Assembly: GCA_012295275.1 (NCBI GenBank)
Contig: CM022677.1
Coordinates: 848,147-912,146, forward strand
Length of the DNA stretch: 64,000 nucleotides
DNA from: Chrysomallon squamiferum
Taxonomy: Eukaryota > Mollusca > Gastropoda > Neomphalida > Peltospiridae
Direction: 5' to 3'
The notes below the pieces were generated by a model. The model saw only the letters and a list, made by a program, of their open reading frames with translations, was not told the DNA's origin and ran no database searches. Below, piece by piece: positions 33,746 through 45,835 of the stretch. A program made the translations under genes and the position numbers. Numbering within the stretch: the stretch's first letter is position 1; the number at the start of each line of letters is the position of its first letter.

Positions 33746-35450
33746 GATAAACTTGAATGAACTGTTACGAATACAATAAACATCTCTAACTCGGTAGTCC
33801 CTGAAAAACATGCTGTGTTGGTTAAACAAGTGCACATTTCAGCATCAAACCTGTCTCTGAAATTATATCCTTTTTCATAGAACATGATTATTGTAAACAC
33901 TCGTATGAAAACAACTGTGATTTCTTCAAGTGATGATAATGTAAATTCTCTTAACCCACTTGATTGCTGATTGTAAATCATAAAACAAAAGACCTGAATT
34001 AACCTTTTTAGTTTGCGTACATGAACTTACATGATTAATCTAAAATTCAGCTGGTATTTATCAAATTTTGTAATTAAGAATATATCATAATTTTTTTTTA
34101 AACACTGAGAAAAGTAAGTTAATAATCTAGAATGAAATTCCATATTTATTCAGTAATATAACCGATAATCTCTAATTAATATAATTTTTAAATGCCACAT
34201 AAATAATACAGACGTTATAAAACTAGGTTCTTATTTTTGGTATCGATAGGTAACATTATCATTGATATTCGTTAGATAACTGTGGTTTTAAAAAAGATGT
34301 ATTTAGTTTTTATCTCGACAGAAACAATACACTAAGAATAAATCTGATTTCTCTGATAACTTTACGAGGCCTAATAAAAAATTCGAAGTAATTTTTATAT
34401 CCACACACAGAACAGTTCTAATGACACTAAGAGAATAGCGTAAAAAATATACAGGAAGCTTCCGTTTTTACAGAAAAATAAATAAAATGAAAAATAAAAA
34501 TATTAAGGTGTTATTAGTGTTGTTGTTGTTATTTAGCTATTGTCAAAGAGAGGTCTTTGACAACTGTCTGCTTCATTGTTATCTAGATTATTACTGGTGG
34601 AGCGGTTATATTAATATCTAATGTAGTAAGAGAACTTCAGGTATAATAAGAAATGTAAAGTATATTACACTATACAACTTGCGCTGATGTACCCCTTTTA
34701 ATGAATATAATGAAAAAATTAAATTTCGCATAATAAAATTAAAATTGTTCTCAGCTAATTAGTACACACTATCGTGATTCCAGGGAATTAACTCTGATAT
34801 TTTTAAATATAACCTTATATAAACATACTAATAAAATATGAGATTAACATTTGTCAAATCACTTAACGTACAAACTGTAAATATCACTGCTCATAATTTA
34901 TTCTCATCTTTTTCTTTTCATAACGCCATGAAGAATTATCATTTATAACTAATGTTAGTAATGTCTAATAGATTAACTGTGATTATCAGTAGTTTCTGTG
35001 TTATATATAATATTTAAGTTCCACGTACAGCAAAAGTACACCTTTCTATTATACGGTTTAGAATTAGCAAAGTAAAATATCACGTTACGTTTAATAAAAC
35101 GGACACTTCGAAGCGGTATCTGAAGTTAGTTGCTCAATGTTCTGCTGTGTGTGTTTTTCAGTGAAACATTTTCTGGTGTTTATAAAATGTCACACTAGAT
35201 GCGCTCTCTTTATTTCTCGATATATTTTTGACGTCACATACAAAGCTAGTATTATTTATAAAAACATTATATTTCTGAATGTTAAAAGTCAAATCATACC
35301 TGTTATTTTCAATATAATTTGTCGTATAACTAACTGAATATCATCTCATTCAAGAAGGATAGTTGAGAAATTCAGAAATAAAGAGACGTTCCAGATCCCA
35401 ATTCTCTGTTACTAACAAAATCAGGATTAGTTTTTAGTGAAGTGTACACC
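33746..35450. other. AT-rich spacer, no gene seen
   Basis: Short open frames lack motifs, splice logic or composition that would support coding. Confidence 0.6.
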
Positions 35451-35690
35451 AAGACGTTAAGAACAATGCTGGAACGACGGCAATGACGGCATCATTAATA
35501 GAAAGAGTAATGATATTTCTTGACGTGGGATGTGGACACTGATTGCAATACTTAATAAAAGGCAAAAGGCGGCGACATTAATAGAAATTACAATAATATA
35601 TTTTAATAGGTGTTCCGCCCGCTGAGAAAGTATGAGATGTAATTAGTAAAAAGCGCTAAAGAATAATGAGAAGTATGAATAATAGTTAAT
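35450..35690. repeat. Dispersed satellite-like block, inverted copy
   Basis: Reverse complement of the 1960-2400 core: 'aacgacggcaatgacggcatcattaatag' is followed by gcccgctgagaaagtatga and a tail 'aaaagcgctaaagaataatgag'. A further partial monomer (gacggcgacattaatagac) lies near 36188-36225. Confidence 0.75.
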
Positions 35691-35869
35691 AAAAATAAAA
35701 ATAAAAATTGTGAGAATTAAGTGACCTTTTATATCACAAACACGCAGGTGCACTCCATCGTATCTGATACCATCCGAAGGTCAGCGAGCGGAACGTGAAA
35801 AGTCTACTCAGCCACCGAAGAGAATAAGCAAGAGCCCGCGCATTTATTGTTTCATAAAACTAATTATGT

Positions 35870-35892
35870 ATTTATATATATATATATATATA
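35870..35892. repeat. (AT)n and (AAT/AAC)n microsatellites
   Basis: AT run here and aat/aac runs at 36008-36055. Confidence 0.85.
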
Positions 35893-36710
35893 GATTAGAG
35901 CTAATTCCATAAATATCTCATAAATAAAATGTTTGCATAGTACGGACTTATCAAGGGTACAAAACTGAAATAATCGTTTTGAGCTATAAAAATTAAAATG
36001 TTTGACAAATAATAATAATAATAATAACAACAACAACAACAATAATAATCATAATCATAAAATCAACAAATATTTTACATTGTTACTAAATAATGAATAT
36101 CCTTAAACGTTTTTCTTTTGCGTTCGATGTGAATAATTATATAAAATTATTCACTTCGAACGTTGAAAACAACGCCTATACGTTGGTACCGACGGCGACA
36201 TTAATAGACATATTAATAATATATTCTAACTGTCTAACTAGTATTAGCGGCCATATAGGCCTTTCAACATTAATTTCAACAAATAAAAATGAACAAATAA
36301 AAGACTGGAAGCACACTTTTAATCGTTTGGCTTGTAAGATATTCTGCAAAATAATGTGACGTCGAAATCCTGAAATTCTTTGATTGAGGGTCTAGGGGAA
36401 GTAACTCTACATAATAACACGACAATCCAGCTAAGATATGAGATAGCTACACAAGTTTGTAACTTGAAAAATAATAAGAAAAACCAAAAATAATTGTCTT
36501 TGGATGGAAAATAAAATGTAGAAGCCAACTTCTATACCATGGTACAGTATCTAAGTTTATATATTTTATGTTTAAGTTGAAAAAGTAGTTACGAAAGGCG
36601 CGTGACATCATGGTTTGGTAATATGAACAGCCATCCTTATCAGTATCAGTGTAAATCATAAAACGTTTAGAAAACAGACGTAAAATAATTGAATTTGGAA
36701 ATGTAAAAAC

Positions 36711-36728
36711 TTCCGTGAGCTCACGGAA
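36711..36728. promoter_or_regulatory. 18-base perfect palindrome next to a YY1-like start
   Basis: TTCCGTGAG followed by its exact complement CTCACGGAA. It sits 20 bases ahead of 'caagatggcagcg' and 115 bases after 'gcgcgtgacatcatgg', a CRE-like half. Together they look like a compact promoter in AT-rich DNA; function is inferred. Confidence 0.4.
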
Positions 36729-36748
36729 ACCACCGATCAAAATCCAAG

Positions 36749-36853
36749 ATGGCAGCGTTGAACGCCGATCAGTATTTACAAACTTTTAAACACTTACTCC
36801 TTCATAATGCAATCAATTCTATTCAAAGGAATTTGGAGAAATATGGCTCGTAG
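36749..36853 (+). CDS. Possible first coding exon or short ORF (MAALNADQYLQTFKHLLLHN)
   Basis: The ATG lies in 'ccaagatggcagcg', the YY1-type element found at many animal gene starts. It opens a 34-residue frame with normal amino acid make-up (NADQYLQTFKHLLLHNAIN, then RNLEKYGS) that stops at 36851-36853. A GT in 'ggctcgtagtag' just before the stop could be a donor. It may be the start of the + strand split gene whose candidate exons follow at 38909-42999. I do not recognise it. Confidence 0.35.
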   Translation: MAALNADQYLQTFKHLLLHNAINSIQRNLEKYGS

Positions 36854-37184
36854 TAGATGTCTATTATTGAGTAGAAATTGCTTTTTTTCTTTTCTTTTGG
36901 GACTTTGACGTCATACCATCTCGTACCCGTTTCGTACTATATATTTGTGTTTTCTTTCAGATATTATTATCGCTCCTGTTGGTCCATGCTAATTAAAATT
37001 ATTTTATATTTGACTACTGACCTTCTAAAATTATATTTGTTTACATTGTTGTTGTTTCTTAAATTGATTGTCATCTGCCTGTTTAACAGAGTTGTTGTTA
37101 TCAAACTTAAAGAAGAATGCAGATTAACTCTCATCTATATTTGATGAAATTTTTTCAGTAACATTTTTTTTTCTAATAATTTTA

Positions 37185-37185
<1 letters not shown>

Positions 37186-37218
<33 letters not shown>

Positions 37219-37275
37219 GAAAGTTTACTACTACTACTACTACTACTACTAATAATAATAATAACAATCATAATA
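37186..37275. repeat. (ATT)n / (ACT)n / (AAT)n compound microsatellite
   Basis: Trinucleotide runs of three kinds in series. Confidence 0.9.
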
Positions 37276-37460
37276 ATAATCAACATTTTATATCTTTTTT
37301 TTTATTCTAAAATTCTTTTCATTTGGTTTCTCAAATTAGTATTGTTTCTTCATTTTGTTACTATTTCAGTAATATTTTATTTTATGACATTTGTTATTTT
37401 TCTATCTTTTTCTATAATTTATTTAATTTATTTGTTTTTATGTATTTTAAATATATAACT

Positions 37461-37462
<2 letters not shown>

Positions 37463-37523
<61 letters not shown>

Positions 37524-37530
37524 TGTGTGT
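37463..37530. repeat. (GT)n microsatellite
   Basis: Long GT run with single t interruptions. Confidence 0.95.
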
Positions 37531-37539
37531 TTTTATGTA

Positions 37540-38900
37540 ATTCTTCTGTCTTCTTGTCTTTTATGCTTCTAGTTTCTTCTTATTCCTGTGTTTATTCATA
37601 TTTCTTCATACTGTTTTTTTATTTGTTTTCATTTTTGTGTTTTCTTTTAAAGTTATTTTATTGTTTTTTTTTTTTTTACCTGTTTACCATGATTATTGTT
37701 TCTTGTTATTTTTCTACATTGTTATTTCTTCAAAATCTTCTTTTTTTTTTCTTCTTGTCTGTATTTATTTTTATTTTCAGTTATTTTAATGATAAGCAAG
37801 ATTTTTGTAATATATAGTTTAGTTTACTTACTATTTTTCAGTTTCCCAGTTTCTGGGTCATAGTTCTTATTCTTCATTCATTTTTTTTTTTTCATATTTT
37901 AAATTTTTGATTTTTATTTTAATGATTTTTTATAATTTATTTATTATATTTTTTTTATTTCTTATTATTTTTTTTTTTTTTGAAGCTACTGACCATATGT
38001 ATTCTTGTTATTTTTCTTCTTCATTCTTTTTTTACTTCTTATTCTTCATTTCCTAGTTTCTGCATATTCTTTTATGTTACCATTATTTGTTATTTACTTA
38101 CTTTTTCCTGACATCACTTAAAATACACTATATTATTCCTTTTAGTTCTTCAGTCTCTTTCTTTTATCATTTTAATTTTTTTTTTTTTTTTGTAAATTTT
38201 GTTCTTCTGCTCATTTTATTTAAAGAATTAGAATTTTTTTTTCTTATTAATAAATGTATGTATGTATATGTATTTATATTATTTAATTTTAATTATATAA
38301 TAATTATTTTATTTATTTATTTATTTATTTATTAATATTATCAATCTCTTAACTGCATCTCCCATCTTTCTAGTTATTTTTCTACATTCTAATAATTCAG
38401 ATTATTTTTTTTTATTCTTTATTATTATTATTATTATTTACTTTTTTACAAGCTTGTTACAATTTTTTTTATTATTATATTTCTTCTTCATGTTTTTTTT
38501 TTTTTCAGTGTTTTAATACAACCTGTTGCCTAGTAATATCTCAGAGAATTAATATTTCTGTTACTAGTGTAGATATTCTGTCTTCCTTATTCAAAACTTG
38601 TTTCCATTGATGATGTCGTATTTCTAGTGTTTGCTGAACAAAACCCAAACAATAATGAAGTTGTAAACTTGTATTGTCAATATATTTTGTTTTCTGAAAA
38701 TTATTATTATTAGTGATTTTTTTTCACAACCAGTATTATTCTGATAACTTGTTAGTTACTATTAGTGTCTTTTAAATAGTTACTTATGATTTGGATGAAT
38801 ATTTGTATTTATATTGACAGACACTTTTCTCTCTTAATTTCAAGGTCTACCATCTGTTAATAAATATAATTTTTTTTTCTTTCTATTTTTTTTTTGTTTT
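37540..38900. other. T-rich spacer, no gene seen
   Basis: Strongly T-rich on the + strand with an ATTT run at 38310-38335. Long open frames rich in F, L and Y here are composition artefacts. Confidence 0.7.
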
Positions 38901-38908
38901 TTCCACAG

Positions 38909-39065
38909 AACTGACATGGGTTTCACATCACTGAAAAGGAAACAGCAGTCAGCACCAACAACACCAGTACCACCATTAGACCTGAGACAAACTGACATCA
39001 CCACACCAACCACTGAAGACTCAAACTATAAACACCAACACCCATTGCCAGAGGCATTTTGCTAA
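38909..39065 (+). CDS. Candidate exon (MGFTSLKRKQQSAPTTPVPP)
   Basis: After a long T tract and 'ttccacag' the composition changes sharply to C/A-rich. From an ATG at 38916 a 49-residue frame reads MGFTSLKRKQQSAPTTPVPP, LDLRQTDITTPTTEDSNYKH and QHPLPEAFC, then TAA. The sharp border suggests a real exon, perhaps the last coding part of a transcript or a start exon of another. The protein is low-complexity and unrecognised. Confidence 0.35.
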
Positions 39066-39975
39066 AAACAAATGTCTAAGAAAGAAAGGGAACAGAAAAA
39101 GTTTGATCATGTAATTCAACTGACTAATCTTTTTGTGAGTTTTTGTTGAAAGCAGACAGACCAAGACTTAAACTGCCTCAAGCTTTACCACTTAGTCACT
39201 TAGTCACATTTTAAAACCTTTAAAAATATTCAGGTAATTATGTCTGTAAATATGTCTTAGTCTATCTGTCTATTTCTCTTTATGTCTGCCTCCCTATTTA
39301 TTTATTTTATTTCTATCTCTGCTTTTCTGTTTGTCTGTATTTCTTTCCTTGAAAATGTTCAGATAAATATGTTTATCTTTCTTACTATGTCTCTACTTAA
39401 TATACTTATCTGTTTTTCTGTCTGTATCTTTATGTATCATTTCTTATTTGTTCCTAATTATCATTTTTTAGTTTTCTTTCTTTTTTCTTCCTTTCTTTTC
39501 TTTAGGTTTTTTAAAAATGATTTTCAAAGTTGTAATATTTTTTGAAGTATAACAAAGAAAGAAAAGATTATATATAATCTTTCTGTAAGTTCTCTTTTGA
39601 TAATTCTGAACATAAATAGCTTTAGAATCAGTAATTTAAGTAATTTTAAATTTATTTATAGTTTTAATTTATAAAAATGCTCTTAAAACAAGTTTTAGTA
39701 GACAGTTGATTATTTTTAGTTTATTTATTTTTATTTATTTATAAATCTTTCTGCCTATCTTCTGTCTATCTATTTGATATATGTATCTATCTATCTATCA
39801 TTTATTTATTTTCTTATTATTTATAATTTATTTAAAATATGATCATACTGAATTACATAATATTCACATTAATTATTATCAACCTTTTCATTATTTTATG
39901 TAAAATTACAACTTACTAAATAATTTAGTGTGCTGTATTTTCATTATTTTTTTAACTAGGTTTTAAATTTATCAG

Positions 39976-40085
39976 GAAACAGTTCTGGACCTGAGACTTT
40001 CCGAGCTGTGTGTTTGGCAATGTGTTCTAACACAACAGTGATTTTCCTTAGCCTCACCACCAACAAAACAGACACTGAGAGTGCT
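39976..40085 (+). CDS. Candidate internal exon (NSSGPETFRAVCLAMCSNTTV)
   Basis: A 110-base exon with a good acceptor (aaatttatcag) and an excellent donor (GTGAGT). Only one phase is open: SSGPETFRAVCLAMCSNTTV, then IFLSLTTNKTDTESA. Composition is clearly coding-like against the AT-rich introns. Family not recognised. It probably belongs with the candidates at 42353-42999. Confidence 0.45.
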
Positions 40086-40121
40086 GTGAGTAATCTTAAT
40101 TATAACTGTTATAAAATGTTT

Positions 40122-40122
<1 letters not shown>

Positions 40123-40168
<46 letters not shown>

Positions 40169-40206
40169 CAATAATAATAATAATAGTAATAATAATAATA
40201 ATAATA
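40123..40206. repeat. (AAT)n microsatellite
   Basis: AAT run with few breaks, directly after the candidate exon's donor. Act/tac-rich text follows to 40650. Confidence 0.95.
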
Positions 40207-42045
40207 TCAATAATTACTATCACTGTTACTACTATTATTCTACTACTGAGAAAAATAGTGACTTTCAACACTAACGCTGTAATCAATATTTACCTCTATG
40301 TTAATGCTATTATTTTTACTACTATTATTACATCTACTACTTCTACTACTACTACTACTATGGTGTCTGCAGTTACTTACTAACTCTTCATATTGTATCT
40401 ACCTGTACTATACAACCTAAGCTAATTCTACCACAGTTATCACTGTTACTGCAGCGATTCCCACTATTACTACTACTACTGCTGCTTTTACTACTACTAC
40501 AAACTATTATCACAATTACTACAACTAGTACTGCTATACTAATACTACAAACTATTACCACTAGTACTACAACTAGTACTGTTACTACTAATACTACAAT
40601 TATTACCACTATTACTGCTAGTAGTACGATTACAACTAATACTACAACTATTATACCAACTCTAGTAGAAAACATGGACTCACAGAACTAGAGCTGTCTA
40701 GTAATGGATTATCTGATAAAACTGCTCTCACTAAAGGACTGGCTGCTGAAAAGTGCAATAGTAAATAATGGTGAAATGTGGTATAGTAGTTGATCATAAA
40801 CAATTACATTAGTTGTTATAACAACAACATCAACAAGATTTGTATTAACAGAATACATCTATCTCTGTGTTGTGTGGGTGTGTGTGTTCTTACATGGGTA
40901 TATGCCTGTATAGTCTGTCAGCATTTATCTTTCTCTTTGTATGTATATAAACATTTTAATATTAATTTCATTATTTAGTTTTATTGGCAGAAGCCAGGAT
41001 GTGTGTTATTGTCTGTATTTGTCAGTCAGTGTAATTATGTCTGAACTGCAGATGTTTAACCAACCAGCTGTTTGAGTTTCCATGGAAAACTCCATTCTTT
41101 GAAAGATGTGGACATTGGAACTTGTCCTGATTTTTCTGTATGTATCTTTGATGATTTAGTCAAACTTATTCACGTAATTTTTGCTTAAATTTTATAAATT
41201 GTACTAATATTTGAAAAAATATTCTGTAAATAAATAATCCTTATCTTTCTGCATAGATAATTTCGTTAAAATATATGCTAAGAATAGTAAACTCTATATG
41301 CATGTGTGTGTGTGTATCAGAAATAGTGATAATTGCTACCCTGATAATAGTGTGGGTGGGTGGATGGGTGTTACTGTGTGTGTGATAATTGCTGATAATA
41401 GTGTGTATCAAAATAGAGATAACTGCTATTTTGATAATAGTATGTGTGTGAGTGTGAGTGTATCAGCAATAGTGATACTTGCTTGCTACTCTGATAATAG
41501 TGTGTGTGCGTGTGTTAAGAAATATTTGGTTATCAGTTTATATATTTAAATGCTTTGTACAAAATACTCAGGCCTGTTTTATTTAAATTTAAGATTGAAA
41601 CTGATGGTGCCCTTAATCTTTGTTTATACTATCAAGGGACATAACTCTAAGTTAAAGCGCTTGAGTGGAAACTCATTAGGTAATAAATTATTTTTGTATT
41701 TTTCTGAAAAAATTAGTTTTTAATTCAAAATATTAAAATAGAAGCTTGCATATTGTTTGATATTTATTATGTTTAATTTTATTACTATACCTACACAGGA
41801 GGAAAAATAACACATCTGAATAGCATCTTGTAAATACAATTGTTTTCAGTTCTTTATTATTTGTAACAGAGATGTAATTAGCAACAAAAACATCAACAGC
41901 AACATGTAATGTGGTGGTGACAGTAGCAGCTATGATGTAGTAATAGTAGCAAGAGCATTAGCTATAGTAATAATAACAGCTACTATTGTATCAACAAAAC
42001 TAGAAAATGTAGTAATAATAATAATAATAATAGCTAACATTGTAG

Positions 42046-42189
42046 ATAGTGATAATAAAAGCTAATGTGAAGCTGTAGTTATAGTAGGTAGTAGTACCAG
42101 GAGTAGTAATAATAACTAATTTAGTAATACTACTGCAGTTACAACTGCCTACTATAACTACAGCTACACATTAGCTTTTATTGTCACTA
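42046..42189. repeat. Inverted repeat / hairpin, arms about 47 bases
   Basis: The left arm (42046-42092, containing 'agctgtagttatagtagg') is matched by the right arm (42143-42189, containing 'cctactataactacagct') with about three mismatches and a loop of about 50 bases. Both arms end in taaaagct / agctttta. No flanking duplication was found, so it is not proven to be a transposon. Confidence 0.8.
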
Positions 42190-42352
42190 TTCTAATAGCA
42201 TCAGTAGTAGTAATAATAATAATAAAGCAGCTATGTAGTTTTAATAGAGGTGCAGTAGGAACAGTAGCTGTAGTTGCAATAGTCATAGTAGTAGCTCCAG
42301 CTTCCTTAGATTTTAAATTTAAGTTTTTAAAATATTTTTTATTATCCTTCAG

Positions 42353-42460
42353 GGAAGGAGGGACTGTTGTTACTGACAGTGTTGTATCTTAAAAACTAGA
42401 AGAAAAACTTAAAAGAAAATGAAATAGAAGAACTTTCCACAAAGTTGGATGTTGCAATTG
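42353..42460 (+). pseudogene. Candidate exon with stop and frameshift (TVVTDSVVS ... ENEIEELSTKLDVAI)
   Basis: Bordered by 'ttatccttcag' and ATTG/GTAATA. One frame reads EGGTVVTDSVVS, then TAA, then KLEEKLKRK; the next frame reads ENEIEELSTKLDVAI to the donor. A stop and a one-base slip would have to be repaired for it to code. The text is coiled-coil-like. Unrecognised. Confidence 0.35.
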
Positions 42461-42565
42461 GTAATAAATAAATGTATTTAAAAAAAAGAACAATAAAAAT
42501 AAAAATAGTAAAAAATAAACAATAATAATAAAAAATAAATAAGTAAATAAATAAATAACTAGCCT

Positions 42566-42615
42566 GAACCTAACCCTAACACTAGTCCTAGCCCTAATCC
42601 TAACCCTAATCTAAG
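42566..42615. repeat. Degenerate interstitial telomere-like repeat (CCTAA types)
   Basis: Eight imperfect units: cctgaa, cctaac, cctaac, ctagt, cctag, cctaat, cctaac, cctaat. CCCTAA is the complement of the common animal telomere TTAGGG. Confidence 0.7.
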
Positions 42616-42740
42616 TTAATCCAATGGTAAAAATAAGAAAGAAGAAGGAATACTAAATAAAAAGTTTTATTATTGTTAATGCTGATGTTGCATTGTTTTC
42701 TTTTTAAATTATTTATAAGGTTTCACTGTCAAGAATTCAG

Positions 42741-42815
42741 GGGAGAAAATTGAATCATCTTGTAATTGTCTCTTCAGCTTCCTGATTAAACTGACAGCAC
42801 TTGGAGGACATCCTT
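42741..42815 (+). CDS. Candidate exon (EKIESSCNCLFSFLIKLTALGGHPC)
   Basis: Acceptor 'caagaattcag', donor CCTT/GTAAAC. One frame is open: EKIESSCNCLFSFLIKLTAL, then GGHPC. Short but with a coding-like composition. It may be joined to the exon at 42908. Confidence 0.35.
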
Positions 42816-42907
42816 GTAAACAGTTATAGTTATTTTTTTATTTTAACATTTATATGGTTCATACTTATTGAAATTTGTCATTTATTTATTTGTTTATCTT
42901 CCTCTAG

Positions 42908-42999
42908 GAATGCTGGGTAATGTGATGCACTGTCCAGCCATTCTCACAGCTAAAGGAAACAGTCAACTTCTGACACTGCAGCCGTGTTGAAAGGTCATG
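42908..42999 (+). CDS. Candidate exon (MLGNVMHCPAILTAKGNSQL)
   Basis: Acceptor 'cttcctctag', donor CATG/GTGAGT. One frame reads MLGNVMHCPAILTAKGNSQL, LTLQPC, then TGA 12 bases before the donor, so either the gene ends here or the last bases carry a lesion. Unrecognised. Confidence 0.35.
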
Positions 43000-43205
43000 G
43001 TGAGTGATTATATATTATGTAGTAGTGCAGTAATAATAGTTCTCAGCTATCTGTCTATCTTTCTATATATATATCTGTAATAATAAACATCAATTCTCTA
43101 TGTATTTATCTGTAAAAATAAGCATCACATTCTCTTTATTTATGAATATTTATATCTTGTTGTCTTTCCCACTTGATAATTCATTATGTCCATCTCTTCA
43201 TCTGT

Positions 43206-43208
<3 letters not shown>

Positions 43209-43266
<58 letters not shown>
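43209..43266. repeat. (CT)n microsatellite
   Basis: CT run followed by TA-rich text; open frames here are repeat products. Confidence 0.95.
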
Positions 43267-43267
<1 letters not shown>

Positions 43268-43449
43268 GTATATCTAAACATATATATATATATATATCTA
43301 TATATATATATGTACCAACACATAACCATCCACCAACCATCTACCCAACTCCCTGCCTATCTACATATCTAACTATGTTTACATACCTACATTACAACCT
43401 GTCTTTCTGTTTGTCCATCTACACACACACTGTATCTACATAACTTTAT

Positions 43450-45260
43450 ATATTTTCTTTCACACTTTCCAAGTTAGTTGTTATTAATTTTAGCTATGGT
43501 CTGTCTTCTGTCTGATTATTCCATTTTTACCATCTGTCTAACCATATTATTATGATTACTTATCAAGCCGACTGTTTCTCATGCAGTCCATATAATCTAC
43601 ATCTATGTATCAATCCAACTTTCCATCTATCTGTTCATCTGTCAGTGTTTATAGACATTTAAAAAAAAATGTATTGAAGTTAAAAGAAACAATGTTTATT
43701 ACTTAACCTGTTCTATAATTCTAAATATACAGTGAGCTTCTCTTTAAAGTAAATATTTTGAAATCATCTCTCAGATTCAGTTATCTGGTATACCTTTCCA
43801 CCCTATTTTCTCTAATACATTTATTTAAAAAGGGCACTTACCTGGAAACCCATCCATATTTCTTCCTCTCTACTGCACTTCTTGTTTACAATTAAAGGTG
43901 ATACAACCTTTACATCTTTTCTTTTCAATATCAGTCTGTGATGTAGATAATAACACATCTCCTTAATTTCAGGTGTTCTCACTTCTTCCTTTTTGATAGA
44001 AAAAATATATAGACCTTAATCTTCACTTCTTCACTATGGACTGTGCTTTTTACAAAGTTAAAATTGAGATTTAATGTGCTGCTTTATCGGCTTTCCAAAA
44101 CTTAAATAAGGAAAAAGTAATAACACATTAAAACGATTTCCTTTTTTTAGTAAGTGTAACATTAATTATGGACTGTGAAGGCTACATGAAACTGGTTTGG
44201 AAAATCAATATTTATATATCTTCCATTGTTAATAATGAAAAATGCATAGATTGTTCAATATTAAGTTTCATAATGCATTCTTATTTATTTATTTTAACTT
44301 TTCTGAAATAATAATAATAATAATAATGATGATAATAGTAGGTATTCCTTTTTGAGTGCACGTAATACAATATAGCAACACTGTCTTACGTTGTTTTGTT
44401 ATTTTATTATGCGGGCAATATGTTAGTGGAATAAACTTAATAAAATACACTTTTTTCTCTGTTACTAATAAATAAAAGAAAATTACCGATATTATGTTTC
44501 AAATTATTGGCAGAAACTTTTGCGAGATCGTGATGAAGTAAGCTGATGTATTCTTAACAATTTATTTTATTTTTTTTTTTAAATGTCACTCAATAATATC
44601 CTAAATGTATCCTTTGTAAACACTAGTGGTGTCGGTATCAGAAGCTTTTTACAGAAAAACGTGATAATTAATTACGTTGATATTTAAATTTAATTCTACT
44701 TGGGGAGCTATGAGTGCAACTCAAAACAATGAAAATGTTTTGTTGCATTTTTTAAATGTTAGTCGAATGAGGGTATTAAAAATATAATAATAATATTATA
44801 TTTGCTTTTTTACGAAAAACAGTAAAAATGCAAATGTATTAAATTTTTGCTTATAAAATATGAATAATAAATATGAAAATTAACTCAGAATAGTCTGCGA
44901 TTTTCATTATCAACATGGAATATATTTATATATCCATTTCAAAAATCCAGTTTCTTTCACAATAAACAGCGAAATCATATGATGTACAATGAACATTAAA
45001 AAAACAAGAGAGAGAGAGAGAGAGAGTTTGGTACAGATAAAAATAAACTTAGAGACAGAGAGACTGACAGAATATAGAAATATTTATAAATAGATGAATA
45101 ATAGACTCATAGAAAGGAACAAAGATACATAGAAAGCCAAAGAGGAACGTAAACAGATAGTCAGAGGAACAGAGAGCGAGAGAGAGTTTAGGTAGGAGGT
45201 ACATGAACGGAAATAGAATTATGGATTATGGATTGATAGAAAATGCGACAAGTAGGTATA
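43450..45260. other. AT-rich spacer, no gene seen
   Basis: Contains an AAT/GAT run (44310-44335) and GA-rich text (45008-45190). No exon could be supported. Confidence 0.6.
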
Positions 45261-45261
45261 T

Positions 45262-45835
45262 TAGATATAATAATAATATATTTTAATATAGCATGGCTAG
45301 AAGGCGATAAGCCAGCTCAGAAAGTATGAGGAATAATTAAAAAGCGCTAAACAATAATGAGAAATACTCCAAGAAAGCTAGGAACAACGCCGTTACGACG
45401 GCAACGATGGTGATATTAATAGAAATAGTAATAATACATTTTTCTAAAGGATTTGATCGCTAAAGAAGTATGAATAATAGTTAATAAAAAGCAAAAGAAT
45501 AATGGTAGGTACACCTAAAACATTAGGAACAACCACTTTACGACTGCAATGACGGCAACATCAAAAATGTTAATAATAATATATGCTGATGAGGAATAGA
45601 CTGTATAAGATAAAACTGAGATTTAGTATAGGATTTGAACACTAAAGAAGTATGAATAATAGTTAATAAAAAGCAGAAGAATAATGATAGGTACCCCTAA
45701 AACATGAGGAGCAACCCCTTTACGACGGCAACTACTGCAACATTAATAAAGATAATAATAATCATTTTAATATAGGATGCGCCCGCTCAGAAGGTATGAG
45801 GAATAGCCTTTATAAGATAAAACTGAAATTAGTAA
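45262..45835. repeat. Dispersed satellite-like block, inverted copy with three or more monomers
   Basis: Monomers carry 'gttacgacggcaacgatgg'-like cores and 'aaagaagtatgaataatag' spacers, repeated about every 150-240 bases, in the opposite orientation to 1960-2400. The phrase gcccgctcagaa is shared with the 1935-1965 flank. Confidence 0.75.

Noticed and set aside
37323-38335. Long F/L/Y/C-rich frames on the + strand
   Set aside because: Caused by T-rich composition and a GT run; no splice logic or motif.
40008-40286. Asparagine-rich (+) and isoleucine-rich (-) open frames
   Set aside because: Translations of an AAT microsatellite. Only the first part, up to the donor at 40085, is kept as a candidate exon.
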